Origin: Ophioceras dolichostomum
Taxonomy: Eukaryota; Ascomycota; Sordariomycetes; Magnaporthales; Ophioceraceae
Direction of reading: 5' to 3'
NCBI GenBank assembly: GCA_003049485.1
Contig: PYST01000043.1
Span: forward strand, 114,253 to 178,252
Length of the DNA: 64,000 bases
Below, in pieces: positions 1 through 12,564 of this stretch (positions within the stretch are counted from its first letter, which is position 1; every line of letters starts with the position of its first letter). A program made the translations under genes and the position numbers. Under the pieces are notes generated by a model. That model saw nothing but the letters and a program-made list of their open reading frames with translations. It made no database searches and was not told the origin of the DNA.

Positions 1-436
1 CCTCCATCTCGCCTACCTACTCGACGACGACGCCACTTCGCCTCCTCACCTCATCACACGCCAACCTCCTTCGACGACGACGAACCTCCTCTCCTTCCCT
101 TTTTCTGTGGCCAGACTCGTTGATTCGAAGTCACCTTTTTTGTTGTTACAAAGAATAATCAAGGACCCGGTAATCCATCCACGCAAGGCCGCTTCCATAA
201 GGATTTCTTTTGGTTTTTGCCTCCTGCCCGGATTTAGGAAAAGGACCAGTTCGAGCTCTTCCTTTCTCTAATATTCCCCCTGGCCACCCACAGCTTTGTC
301 CGGCGACTCTGTTTTGTTTGACTTGGGGCCCAAGCATCATTCCAAAGTGTCCCGGAGCCAGGATCCATCTTCTGCCAGGAGTGCCGGAGACCACGACAAC
401 CTCGCCTTTTGAGGAGCCTCCAGACCCCCTGGTATC
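1..436. other. upstream region / probable 5' UTR of the kinase gene
   Basis: No convincing coding sequence is seen here. The stretch is pyrimidine-rich, with repeated ctcc and cgacgacg runs, as is common in fungal promoters and leaders directly before a start codon. It leads into the ATG at 437. Where transcription starts cannot be told from sequence. Confidence 0.4.
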
Positions 437-2342
437 ATGCCTTTCACACATGGTTACCCGACACCACCAGCATCGCCTCAACCCTACGACCTCCCCAACT
501 GTGTTCTCCAGCAGACGACCCCGATCCCTCCTTGCCAGTCCAGGTTCGTCCCACCAGCTCCCGAGGAGAGGCTGGGCCGGTTCCTCGCCGGAACCCTCCA
601 GCTCACCGGGATCCTTGGAACGGGCGCGTATGGCGTCGTTTACTCTGCCATCGACATCAAGACCCATATTCGCTATGCGGTCAAGACGCTGAGCAAGTAC
701 AACGCCGACGGCTCGCCGCTGGACCGCCGCCAGGTTGCTTTCCAGAATCGGGAGATCAGGCTACACTGGCTCGCGTCGGCTCACCCCAACGTTGTGTCCA
801 TGTGCAAGATCATCGACGACCCTGACTGCATCTACGTTATCCTGGAATACTGCCCCGAAGGCGACCTCTTCTACAACATCACCGAGTGCGGTCAGTACGT
901 GGGTAAGGACGATCTGGCTAAAAGGGTTTTCCTTCAAGTCCTGGATGCTGTGGAGCACTGCCATTCCCAAGGTATCTACCACCGGGACCTCAAGCCGGAG
1001 AACATCCTGGTGTCCAATCAGGGTGAGACGGTCAAGCTTGCAGACTTCGGACTGGCGACCTCGTCAGACAAGTCCGAGGACTACGGCTGTGGTTCTACGT
1101 TCTACATGTCTCCTGGTAAGTTTACTGCTCACATTCCCTCCAGCGTCCGCGTCGACCGAGAGGACAGCAACGAAAGAGCTGCACCCGCAGCGAGACCGGT
1201 TTGGCGGGGTGCGCCTGCACCTGTCGCCCACACAAACCCAGACGTCCAGCGCGCAATGCAACGGCATCTGCCAACAAGCAACGAAAGCAAACCCTTGAAC
1301 ATCCACTAATTGTTTTCTTCTTTGCCTTTTTTTCTTTCTTGTAGAGTGTCTTGACCACACAACTCGGAGGCCATACTACCGGTGCGCGCCAAATGACGTC
1401 TGGAGCCTGGGAGTGATCCTAGTCAACCTTACCTGTGGCCGTAACCCCTGGAAGCAGGCCTCTTTCGAGGACCAGACCTACCGGGCCTACACAAGGAACC
1501 AGGACTTCCTGAAGACCATCCTTCCCGTGTCCGATGAGCTGAACGACATTCTCGGCCGCATTTTCACCCGGAATCCGGATGAGAGGATAACGCTTCCCGA
1601 GCTCAAGGCCCGCATCGTCGCTTGCAACAAGTTTACGGAGCAGCCCCAGCAACAGCGCCCGACCGTCCTGCCGCCCTCGCCACCCGCTTCACCTGCACAC
1701 ATCACTTCATACGTTGACTGCGAGGATGCCATCATCGACGAGGAGGAGGATGAGGAGCTCGACTACGACGCCGCTCCTCTCTCTCCCGCCTCATCCGACG
1801 ACTCGCTCTCTGACGCCTCGTCTACGTGCTCTTCCGACGACGGCGCGTCCACCACATCGAGCTGCCCCACCATCGACGAGGACCTGGAAGAAGACGAGGA
1901 CGAGAACCTGGTCTCCCCGGAGCCGCGCGGAGCCGTCACTCCCCCACCACAGATTCCCGAGGGAACAGCCATCATATACGATCCGGAGACGCCACAGATG
2001 ATCGGATACCCTCCAGAATACGTTCACTTCCACCAAGGCCAGATGCTGCACCAGCCGGAAACGATCATGGTCAACCCCATCCAGCCGGTCCAGCCCATTC
2101 AGCAGCCTATCCAGTCTATCCAACCCATCCAGCCAGTCCCGATTCATGTCCCGGCCCACCACTTCGCCGCCTGCGTCCCCAGGCTCAAGGCTCCCCACCC
2201 TGCCCAGTACTTCCACTTGCCGTACTTCCTGGACGCCATGTGCAAGTACGCTCACCCACCAGCTCCGGCTCCTATTCTTCACCACCCTCATCCGATGGCC
2301 TTCCATCAACAGGTCCCCATGCCCATGTTCGCCTGCCATTAA
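437..2342 (+). CDS. Ran1/Pat1-like serine/threonine protein kinase
   Basis: Two exons, 437-1115 and 1345-2342, joined across a 229-nt intron (donor GTAAGT, acceptor TTGTAG) give 558 aa in frame. The N-terminal half is a complete kinase domain. It has the Gly-rich loop GTGAYGVV near residue 60, the catalytic lysine in YAVKTL, HRDLKPEN near 183, DFG near 204, and an activation segment with CGSTFYMSP followed by E across the intron. The DYGCGST.YMSPE signature is typical of the fungal Ran1/Ksp1/Vhs1-like group, cytoplasmic or nuclear kinases that in yeasts link nutrient state to mating, meiosis or filamentous growth. The C-terminal ~240 residues are disordered: an acidic Glu/Asp/Ser block, then Pro/Gln/His-rich sequence with repeated IQP(V/I)QP units. 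The family is well supported; the exact orthologue and role are inferred. The gene points into a 10-kb gene-free tract. Confidence 0.9.
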
Positions 2343-5251
2343 GCTTCATGTTTATTTCCTACATCTGCGGGCCTGAGTGCACTGTCACCAGGGTCCGCTC
2401 TTGCTTGAAATTTCCTGTTGCCCCGCTGGTTCTTTTCGCTCTGTTCCATCCGGACGAAGGACGCCCATCCATGGGTAACAGCACAGCTTCCTCAAGACGG
2501 TAAACATCACACACAGCAACTTCCACACGCCTCCCTCGATTCATCTTGAGCTACTAGACCCGGATTCCTTCAGACATCTCAACCCCATTCCTCCCTCAGC
2601 CACCTGGACCCAGCACACCAAGGATCCAGTCCTTAACAAGGCCACACACGCGATCCATGGATAACGAACATACTCGAGGACGCCCTACCCAGTGAGGGCA
2701 CACTCTGTCAACAACAAAAGCCATCACAAAAAAAAGCTGGCCCTTTTTGGATAATACAAGGACCTTTTCCCGCTCGGATTTTTTTTGCTTTCATTTTCTG
2801 TTAACACCTTTAAATCTATTGTATTTAATCCCGATTTCACGACCTACACTTTTTGTTATGCCCATGTTCCAAACAGCTGGTGAGCTCGGTACCGCCCGAG
2901 TCATCAAAAACATTATACGTTTGCCAGATCCTCTCGCAGAGGATCGGTATCAAAACTTCAGCTGGAGAAAAAGAAATTTTCCTTTGTTGGCTTTCTGCTT
3001 TTACATATTACACGAGGCGCCGGAAACGGTTATTAAACGGCTTTGGGGGGTAGGCGAACAGGCAAAGGCCGGGTCGGGCAGGGTTTTGGGGGGAGTTCTT
3101 CTTGTCTTCACCTTTCAACAAAGAGAAAGCGGGTGGATTGGCGATGGTGCAAAAGGCGCGTGTGTTGATTTGCCTCACTCTTCTTTTTGGGATTGCGGTC
3201 GTCATCTCTGCCGTTCCCGTCAACACTAGAGAGAAAACGGGGGAGGGAAACCAAAGACCTGCAACAACAATCGTTTGGATGATACCACTTTTTTTTCTTT
3301 TCCTATTATTACTACCACCTACTCTTCTCATGTCTCGTCAAGCAGCTTTATCACAACGCTTGTTTCTTTATACGACAAATGATGGCAGCCGGAGTCGGTT
3401 GGCTTGGGGAGTTTTGTATGACAGTTGGAAAAGACTTTCTGGCTTGTGGTTTTTCGCTGTACTAGACTTCTTTTTTTTTGCCACCCTGGGTTCAATCCCG
3501 AAAACAGCAAAACAACACAAAAAACACAGGCTCATGAGAAGGGAAACACTTCTGTCATGATCTACGATACTTGGCTGCAGAGCCTAAGCAAGCATCAATA
3601 TACGTTTTACCGGGTCACTCCGCCACCTTCTCAGGACAGAGAAGGACGGCGAGAAACCATATGATCACACTACTTCCTAGTTCACACAGACTTGCTTTCC
3701 AGTGCTGAACCTCTCTCTGAGATTTGATCCTTACCTTTCTTCTTGTTTGGTGTGCCGTCGAATGTGCGCCAGAACGTACTCACCCACTGCAGTGAAAAGG
3801 GGGGAAAGTGGCAGAGTGGGAAGGTGACCACACCGCAAACGGTGATCTTTGGCGGATCTCGGGGTGTTCTTCTCCCGTCGTGGCCCTGCTGCGCTGTGCT
3901 TTGTGGACAAGGGAGGGGGAGGGGCAGGGGCGCAGACCGCTTCCACCACCACCCACCCACCATCAACCTTCCCCCCTGCTGGTCCTTGGTACTTTGCTCA
4001 TCACAAAAAAACAAGGTTTACGAGGGCTGCCGCAACGGGTAACGTCTGTGTCTCACTCTCTTCTCTCTTCTCTCTCTCTCAGCTTTTGTTGATGATGATC
4101 AATCAGACGAGAAGGGATGGATAAGCCCCTTTTTTTTCCTGTCCAGGTGAAGAAGGGGGGAAAAAAGAAGCAAGCAAGCACGAGAAACAACAGATGATGA
4201 TGAAATTCAATATTTCGACGGCCCCCTCCTGCCCTGCCCTGCAGCCAGCCAGCCTTCCCCGCGGCTGTCCGGCCCCCATTCGATGTCCTGTCCTGTCCCT
4301 GTCATCATTGTCACGTTCCTGGTTCGTTATGTTTCTGTGCCACGTGAGGCACCGTCGATGCATTCTTGTTTCTGTTTCGAGCGACCAAGACAAAAGAAAA
4401 CAAAAAAAAAACAATTATAATCATTGCGCGCCTACGCCGCCTGGGTCGCCGCCCGCCGACAGCCGGGTTGCCCACCTCGTCCCCGGACGAGACAAGCGAG
4501 CGAGTGACAACGACAGTTGTTCCCATGATTCCTCAACAAATGTTCCGTATGGGTAGACAGGGAAAAAATACAAGGGTGTAGTCGATCATGGTTCTGTGCC
4601 AAATTAAGTCCCAAGTCCCCAACCCTGGATGGTTGTTTGTGATGAGAACTTCCTACCATGCTTCCATCCCTTCATCTCTATGCCGAGGGGTATTTTCATC
4701 ACATCACAGCATGGAATGCTAAGCTAATGCAGATAGCTAGCAAGCTAGCTACGAGAGAGCTGGAAAGCAAAAGAAAGCCAGCAAGCCAGCCAGCCAGGTG
4801 ACGTTGCTGACCCCGTGCTTCACTTCGAGCATGCCGTTCGTTCCGTGGACTTGAATAGCTCTCTCAGGGTGTGTGTGAGATAGCTTAACCAGATTCGAAA
4901 GCAAGCACATACTTGCCTCCTCCAATGGAAGAGAGTGACTTTAGTCGCCAATCTAGGTACGTAAGGTTTTGGTCTCTCTCGGACGGTTAGGGAAGTACTC
5001 TCGTCTCTCATCTCGATCGGTCTACTGCAGTAGTGTAATTCCTAAGGCAAGCAGGCCAAGCGCACAAGACCTCCTGCCTGTCTGTCCTATCAGAGGCCTC
5101 ATCGTATCATGCATGCTCTTACCAATCCTATCTCTTGCAATTTCATTAGAGATGCTGCTTGCTGCTGTGTGTGCCCTGTTGCTGCAACTTTTCATTCCTG
5201 TTGTAACCCAGCGACATGCATGCCTGGGGCAAAAGGGCAATCGACGCCGAC

Positions 5252-5281
5252 GCCAGCCAGCCAGCCAGCCAGCCAGCCAGC
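5252..5281. repeat. (CCAG)n microsatellite
   Basis: About seven perfect tandem copies of the tetranucleotide CCAG (read AGCC or GCCA in other registers). Shorter runs of the same tetramer recur nearby, for example around 4780-4796, 6348-6360 and 6836-6852. The repetition across several kb suggests local expansion of this motif. Confidence 0.9.
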
Positions 5282-5752
5282 TTCTTTGCCAAGAAAAAAA
5301 TAATATGATAAGTGCCAAGGGAAAGGGAAAGACAGGGAGCACGGTCGGATGACGGAGGATTGCCTTGCCGGGTTGCTGTTTCTGAGGAGAGAGAGAAGGA
5401 TCGCGACCACTTGATTGGCTCACAAGGCATACAACCATGTCCGCCTTACTTTTCGACGTCTGACCAGTCAGGGAAGGCTGCGGGGGTGAATAAAAGCGGG
5501 CCCACAGAAGGAAGGTTGGCATATCCGTCCGTTATCCATGGTGGGGTTGCAGGGTTACATTATCTTCCTGCTCTCTCTTTTTCTGGGGGATCAAGGGATT
5601 TGACAGAGGGAAGGAAGGGAGGGAGGGAGCAGCACGAAGTTCTGACTGCTTCGGTCTTCCTTTCCCGGCTTCTTCTTGCTGGATCAGTGCAGTCACCTTG
5701 CAGGAAGGAGGAAGGAAGCTTGCAGGCCCGCATGCCCGCAGATGGATAGTGG

Positions 5753-5785
5753 TCGGTCAGTCAGTCAGTCAGGCAGTCAGTCAGC
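5753..5785. repeat. (CAGT)n microsatellite
   Basis: Tandem GTCA/CAGT tetranucleotides with one interruption (AGGCAGT). They are followed at about 5798-5840 by an ACGA/ACGAA-rich stretch. No gene is associated with it. Confidence 0.85.
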
Positions 5786-8700
5786 CCCAGGGCGGACGAA
5801 ACGAAAACGAACGGACGAACGAAAAACGAAAACTGGGAAATATTGACGATGATCTCGACTGTGCTATCCCACGCACGCACGCATGCATGGCCCGTCTGTT
5901 TCTCTCCTGTCGTTGGACAAGCAAAAAATAACAGGGCTTACGAAAGTGCGGTTTTCTTTTGCACTTTCTGCTCTTTCGTCCGCCTTCCTGTTTCTGCTGC
6001 ACCGGCGGTTTGTCCTCCCTTCCCTTTCTCTCTCTCTCGCCCGCACCTCGCCCTCTCCTTCAATCTTACTCGCCCGCGTTTCTTTCTTTTTTGATGTGAT
6101 GAGCTGGTTGTGGCTTGCATCGCTCCGTCACTAGTGTGGAAGTTCAGCAGCAGCTGGTGGTGTGCGCCTTTTTTTTGTCGGCCGTCTTGCGCCAACATGC
6201 TGTCGACACTTTCAGCCGTAGGAGGTAAGTCCGCCCGCACCTTCACAAAACCCGTACACACATCACACCTGATTCCCTTTTGGCTTCTACGTTGGCGTCC
6301 GGAATGGACGCTACAGAGAGAAAGAATAGAAGCAAGGGAGGAGGATAGCCAGCCAGCCAGTTGGAAGGGAATCCACTAGAAGCAGTGCATACAGGTGGGC
6401 GGTGGTGGGCAAAAAAACATCTCATCCCAACCTTCATACCCTGATTCGTGCATAACTCTCTACCTGCAGAGACACTAATGCATGCACACACAGTCTCTCT
6501 CTCTCTTCTGCCGTGCAGGGAACAGGCTCGCACTCTCGAAGGCACTTCGCCTCTCTGTCCGTTATCGTTTTTAGTAGGTGCTGATGACAGGACACATGAG
6601 AATGTGGGAGCCGAAGAGTGGTGACGGTGGCAGAAAGGGAAAGGGGAGGGGAAGGGAAGAGAAGGGAGTTGCATCCATGGCTCGGCCATGCATCCGATAT
6701 GGGTCCCTTCTGCTTCCGCTTCGACCAACGAGAGGATGATCCTTCTCTCTCGTTGATCGCGATGGCTCAGGAAGAACGGCTGGACCGATGGGCTGCATGC
6801 TCGCTGCAGCAAGAAGCAGCAAAAGGCAGTCCAGCCGGCCAGCCAGCCAGCAAAACCCAGCCATGCGATACTACCACTCTCACCATTCCAGGGAGCTAGA
6901 GAGAGCCAGCCAGCGAGCCAAGCCAGGATCCATTAAAGAGCTTGCAGATGCTAGCGTCGCTGTGCCTGTGCGTCGTTCACAAGTCTGGCTCCGCACTACG
7001 CTCTCTTCCACGCTCAACTCTCCCACTGACATTTGTCGGTCGCCCATCCTCCATCGCCATGCATACTGCTGCACGTACTGCACAGGTGCCGGGCTTTTCC
7101 CAGTTCGGGCTGGTGGCCTGGTAGGCAGTGTCTGCTGCATTGTCTCACTTCCTGATTTCTTTCTCTTTTTTTTTTACCCCCATCCTTCGAACGAATCATC
7201 ACCATTCTCGCGTGCATCGAGTGGGACGGACGCGCAACCTTGGGCACACACTTACCCACACCACCCACACCACCACAGACGGACGTGAAAAGCCAGAGGT
7301 CCAGTCTACATGACGACGGCCTTATTGGCTAGGGCGGGGTCCTTGTGTGCTGAGGCTGGTGATGGAGGGGCAGAGCGAGATGGCGGTGAACGATGAAACC
7401 CTCCTTTGCACATACCTCATACATACCTCTTCTTTCTCAGGACTGGACTGTGGCTGGCTAGCTGGCTTGCTGGCTGGGTTTGCTCTCTTGGCTTTTTTAG
7501 CTTTCCTGCTTGGCGCACGCATAGATGCCTCAGTCCACGACGCATGACCCTAGTGGCTTATCTTGTGGCCTCCTCCCTAAGTACTGTCGTGTCGTGGGCT
7601 TGGGAGTCGACTACCCTTAGCTCGACGGATCCATCCCACTACCTGCTGCTCCCTACCTATCTATGCACGCAGAATGCACCCGCTCCTCGCGCCAATGCCA
7701 GCGGACGAAGGATCCAAAGAGGAGAAGCATCTGCCGCGATGCCGCGGAAGGGTGGGGATGGATGGCCTAGTGGCCTGTTGCCTATTGGCGGGCAGACAGG
7801 CAGACAGACCCATCAGAGAGCAGGCAGAGATATCATAGTCACATTCCTTTCTGTTCTATCGGGAAGGAGGATTGAGTATGCTTTTTTCAGCTGTTGACTC
7901 TCATCACGAAAGTGGTCCCCGGCGAGACGTGATAGGTTGATACAGCCCCTTGAGAGAGGATGCAATGCTCGCACACCAGCATCAACTCGGAATTTGAGGA
8001 TCCGCAGTTGACGACGACGTCGACAATGATGACATGGACGCGAGCCTACCTCATATTCACGCCGGCATGTTCAGCTAAGCAAGGAGCGAAGGGAGCAACG
8101 GGTATTCGTCCCCCTCGCTTGCAACAGCAGCCAGGAAAACAAGAGAAGAATGGCGTCAGTCAGTCAGGCAGCTCATTCAAGTCACGCTAGTCTCAGCAGA
8201 GAAGAAAACCTTCCCGTCACAACTCGTGCTGTGCGTGGCATAGAAGTCTTCTGGGTGGCTTCTGGTTAGACGCTAACTGCCATGCAATGCATGTCTCTGT
8301 CGTTGGCAGTCAGCCGTCGGCGGGCATTAGCACCGTCTTCAACTGTCTCGTCCTTGGACTGGTGTCATCTCTGTGTGTCCGTGGCTCGCTCGGCGTTGAT
8401 GGTCCCGGGTGACCAGCAGAACTGGAACTACGTGGGCAGACTGACTGGCATGCTGGCTTGTCCCCGTGCCGTCCTGTGCGTTGTGCTGTCTGGCTTTGCA
8501 TCCCTTGCTTCCTCGCTTTCTCGGACTCTTATCATTGTTCTGGTATCGCCAAAGTAGGTTTCCAGCCAAACTAGCCAGATGGTTGGACGCTTCTGGGCGG
8601 CCGTATGCACAATGCGCGGCTTTTCGTCTCCGGACATTGCAACATGCGGGTCTGGTTGGTTCAAAACCCACCCATCACCGGATTTGCATCTCCCTCAATA

Positions 8701-10509
8701 GGCCTCTCTCTAGAGCTCTCTGTCTTGCGGGTCCGGCGAGCACAGACTTTCTCGCTCTTGGCTCAGTGAGCTTCGGTCTCAGTCCGGTGAACGAGAGACT
8801 GGCCCGCTCGGGTGGCCTGCCTAGCCTGCCTGCCCTGCCCTGCTGCACAATAGCGGTGAAGGGGCACTTTTGACAACCTACCTTGTAAGCCAAGCCGGCA
8901 GTCAGTCCGGGCCTTGGAACGGGGCCTCCCCCCCCCACCCACTGTGGATTCTTGCCTCTCTATCAATCAGGAACCGGCCTCTTTTTTCGTACCGTATGTG
9001 ATAGCAAAAAGAAAGGAGGCTGAATAGCAAAGGCCGAAGGCTGGATTTGAGTTTAAGGGAGGCCAGCAGAGTGGAGCAGTGGAGGTGGGCGAGGGCGATG
9101 ATGACCGCTTCTGTGCAACTGCTCGGCGGGCCAAGGAAAGAGGCCGACAGGGCCGGATACCAACCACCGTCTGCTCCGGGACCCACTCGCCGCCTTGGGG
9201 CCACAGGACGCCGGCCTGCTGACTGACTGACTGACCAACACTCGTGTTACTGACTATCCGTGCAGAAAGAAAGGCACGGACATACAACATCCATGTCCGT
9301 TTAAGGGCCAGAGATATCGACAAGGGGGTAGACGAAAGGGAAAAAATTATCAAGCTACCGACAGACGCTACTTGGCCTGGCCTGGCATGGCATGTGCATG
9401 GCGGCGAGCTGGCTGGCTGGCCCTGGCTGGTTGGTGGGTGGGTACGGCACGGCAGAAGTCTCTAGTTCGCCGCTGATGTGGATGGATGAGACTTGAGCTT
9501 GAACGAGACCGCCAAGGCCGCAAAGCTTCCTCAAGTTTCTTCATTCTCGTCATCCCCTTGTCCTTGTCCTTGGAATGTGACCGACCGACCAGGTGACTCG
9601 GCCTCCCGGGTCCCGACCTTTTCTTTTTTTCGAGGTGGGGACGTAAACGAGGCACGCACCCAACGACGACAGGCGGAGGGGGACAGATGCGGAGGCAACC
9701 TTCTTCAGGACCGTCTGATGGTTTTTTGGCTCGTGCTCGGGCTGGCTTAGGCAAGGATGGCTGGTATGTCGATAGTTTCGGGATGACTGGCTGGTTGGTG
9801 AGGTTGGCTGCAGCCTTGAGAGCTTTCAGAACGGCCGTGCAGAGTCTGTTGTGTGTTATCTTTACTATGTACAAACATGGCGCACTAGTGGTACGGTATT
9901 GTCAAACTATGCCTGGGTCCGGCTGGCGGCAGTTGTAGCTCTGACTGTCCCGCAGTCGTCATCGGAGTGATTATGATGATGTTGATGATGGTGGTTATGG
10001 TGATGCCATCGATGCGGTCGATGCCGTGTCTATAGTGCTTGACTTAGGGTATCAACTGTTGCCTAACTGCTGCTGATCGTTGGGTATGCCTAGAAAATCC
10101 ATCCATCGTGTTGAGGCTACCTACCTACAGAGTCATTCGGTTCCAAGCCGTCTCTGAACCCTTTCCTGCCACCTGGCTGGTTGGACCGGCGTGGGCTGGA
10201 CTGTTGCCTGGCTTTCTATCCGTCATGGGCCACGTTGCGACTCAGTCTAGCTAGGTGGTTAGGTTGTCAACCATCACCAATCTCCCTACCTAGTTAGGTA
10301 GTCAAGGGTAAGCAGGTCCGTTAGTTATGTGGCAATATTGGCAGCTAACTCTCTTTCCCACTCAAAGCTTCGACAAGATGTCTCGGCCGCGTTGCACACT
10401 GACAGTGGAAATAAACCGTGCTATCGGCTTGTAACATGCTTCCGTGGCGCGAGGCTCCGTGGACAAAGGCCCGATGACAGGAGGTTCCTAGTGAAGCCTC
10501 CTCTCTCTC

Positions 10510-10513
<4 letters not shown>

Positions 10514-10555
<42 letters not shown>
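10514..10555. repeat. (CT)n microsatellite
   Basis: An uninterrupted run of about 20 CT dinucleotides, preceded by a shorter CT run from 10501. It lies deep in the gene-free tract, so it is a pure polypyrimidine tract with no nearby start codon to make it an obvious promoter element. Confidence 0.95.
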
Positions 10556-10558
<3 letters not shown>

Positions 10559-11440
10559 TCGGCGTTTCGTGCTAAGCGCGATGATGCCGCCGCGAGGAAG
10601 TGAGGCCGAGAAAGGCCCCGACCTTCCGACAAGCTCAAGGACGGGAAGTCTAGTCTGTCCAAGACCTGAGATGGGGCGAGAGAGAGGACACGAGGAGAAG
10701 AAGCTTTCTAGATTCTTTTCTCGCTGACGTTTCTCTTTCTTGCCACGAGTCAGTGTTGGGATAGTTGTCAAGCTTCCGGGAAACTCGTTACGCAGAGTTT
10801 TGCTGGCGCGGTGTTTCCCAACCAACCAGCCTCCTGTCTCCTTTTGAACTCTCTTAGCGTCGAGAAGGGAAGACATCAGGGTCCCCAGTAAGCTAAAGAG
10901 CTTGGTAGATAGCTAGTGGTTATCCAGATTCTTAAGCCTTTCGTTCATTCCCCTGATCGTGTCACTGACGGTTCGGCTTTGACTTTTAGTCTAAGCCTTG
11001 TCTGTCTTTGGTCGGTCTGCCGCCGCAGGGACCAGGACTCCATCGGTCTAGTCGGGGAAGAGGTCCGGGAGCCTCTATTGAAGAGCCTGCATGCGGGCGG
11101 CGGGCGTGCCTAAGCCTGTGAGAGTGAAAAGAGAGAAAAGATGAGCTTAAGTTTGAGCTCTCGGGCTTCTTCTGTTGGGGCAGCTGGTACTGTGTGATGA
11201 TGTGTTGAGAAACACACTGGTGTACACGGCGGTCGGTCTCTGCTTGGGCGTGTACGGACGTCTAGACATGTCAGTGCTGGTCCCCTCTCGTCGGGAACAG
11301 GCAGGAAGAAAATTTTTCGTCGAGAAAAGTTTGCTAATCTAGTTTAGTTAGTTTGCCTCCTACTTGGTTTCAGACGGGGAAGCTTCTTTTCCACGGGTTC
11401 CTGGAAGCTTCTTGATCTTCCTTGCCTTCCTTGTCTCTCA

Positions 11441-11474
11441 TTGCATGCTTGCATGCTTAGCATGCTTGCTGCAA
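11441..11474. repeat. TGCATGCT palindromic repeat
   Basis: Three close copies of the self-complementary core GCATGC separated by TT/TTA, inside a longer imperfect palindrome bounded by TTGC and GCAA. This could fold as a hairpin or bind a dimeric protein; which of these, if either, cannot be told here. Confidence 0.7.
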
Positions 11475-12564
11475 TGCCAAGGCGAGGTCGGGCGAGGGAA
11501 GTCGTTTAGGGTTTGGGTTGAGGTCGTCTGGTCTTTTGTGAATCAATGCAATCGTCACCGAAACACCTGTGTTCTGCCCGAGGAAAAGCACGGAAACGAG
11601 CGAGAAGCTGGCTCTCTGGATGTGATGGTCTCCACCCGTCTGGGCCTACGTCTAGGCTCTGCCGTGGTTTCCTTGGCCTTCCCGCAAACTTTACGGATTG
11701 AGCTCCGAAGTCTTTCGAGGTGCTGGGATGGTGGGACTTGGATGAATGGTTGGGTAGCGCACTCATGAATCCCAGAAGTTAAATAGTGAAAAAAAAAGTT
11801 TGTTAGCTTGCCGGGCGGTTGAGGACGGCGGGATGGGGCTAGCCAACGGGGAATACCCGCCGGAAGAGCTTGGGATGAATCGGTGATGGATGTGGCTGGG
11901 ACCGTTAGAGACTATCGAGAAACGGCTTTGTCACTTGGGACTTGCTAGACCGGGTCGGGTGGGATGTACTGGTAGACGGATGTGGGATGGCTATGGTCTG
12001 CCCTGGCAGCGAGAAGAGCGAGGATGGACAGTTGGTGATGGAACTACGGTGTCCTAGATCAATCATTCCACTCTGCTGCAGTCCACTGAAGTTTCGTGGG
12101 CATGCTTGTGCACGTGAGAGCAGTGATGTTGATACGCTGTGGTTACCATGATTCAGGGGTCGGAATAGAGGCACGGAAGCAACTGGATGGAGTCAATCAA
12201 GCCTTTTTGAAACGGTATATAGCTATAAGATACGAAGAAAGAGAGAATAAGTAAAAGAATAAGAGGAAAAAAAGAAGAGGTATCAAGAGGATGTTGAAGA
12301 ATTATCGATAGCCTCTTTCGTGAGGCGGTTGACATGGATATCATTCAGGGGCCGAGTGTGTGTTTGTCTGTTACCCCTGAGGCTGAGGCTCCTTCCTCCT
12401 CTCTCAGCCTCACGCTTGCTGAACAATCCCTTTTCGACCTTACCCACCACCCACCTCCACCCCCCTCATCATCCAACCTCCTCTGCTCACCACCACTTCA
12501 AGCCTGTCTCTTGATAATGGTGCAATCTTCCCTCTCGTTCTGATGATCCTTTAGTCAACTATTT

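Larger units (their letters stand above)
2343..12564. other. 10-kb gene-free tract between convergent genes
   Basis: I find no ORF with domain signature, coherent codon bias or phase-matched introns on either strand. The sequence is not AT-rich, so it does not look like RIP-mutated transposon debris. It has many short tandem repeats (CCAG, CAGT, CT, TGCATGCT) and pyrimidine runs. The first part should hold the 3' UTR of the kinase gene. Both flanking genes point into it, so it cannot simply be a shared promoter. Non-coding transcripts, very long UTRs or an unrecognised fast-evolving gene are all possible. Confidence 0.5.

Noticed and set aside
8339..8671. Minus-strand ORF beginning MGFEPTRPACC
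   Set aside because: Low-information frame in the gene-free tract. No codon bias, motif or splice partner, and the nearby ggttcaaaacc does not fold as a tRNA T arm.
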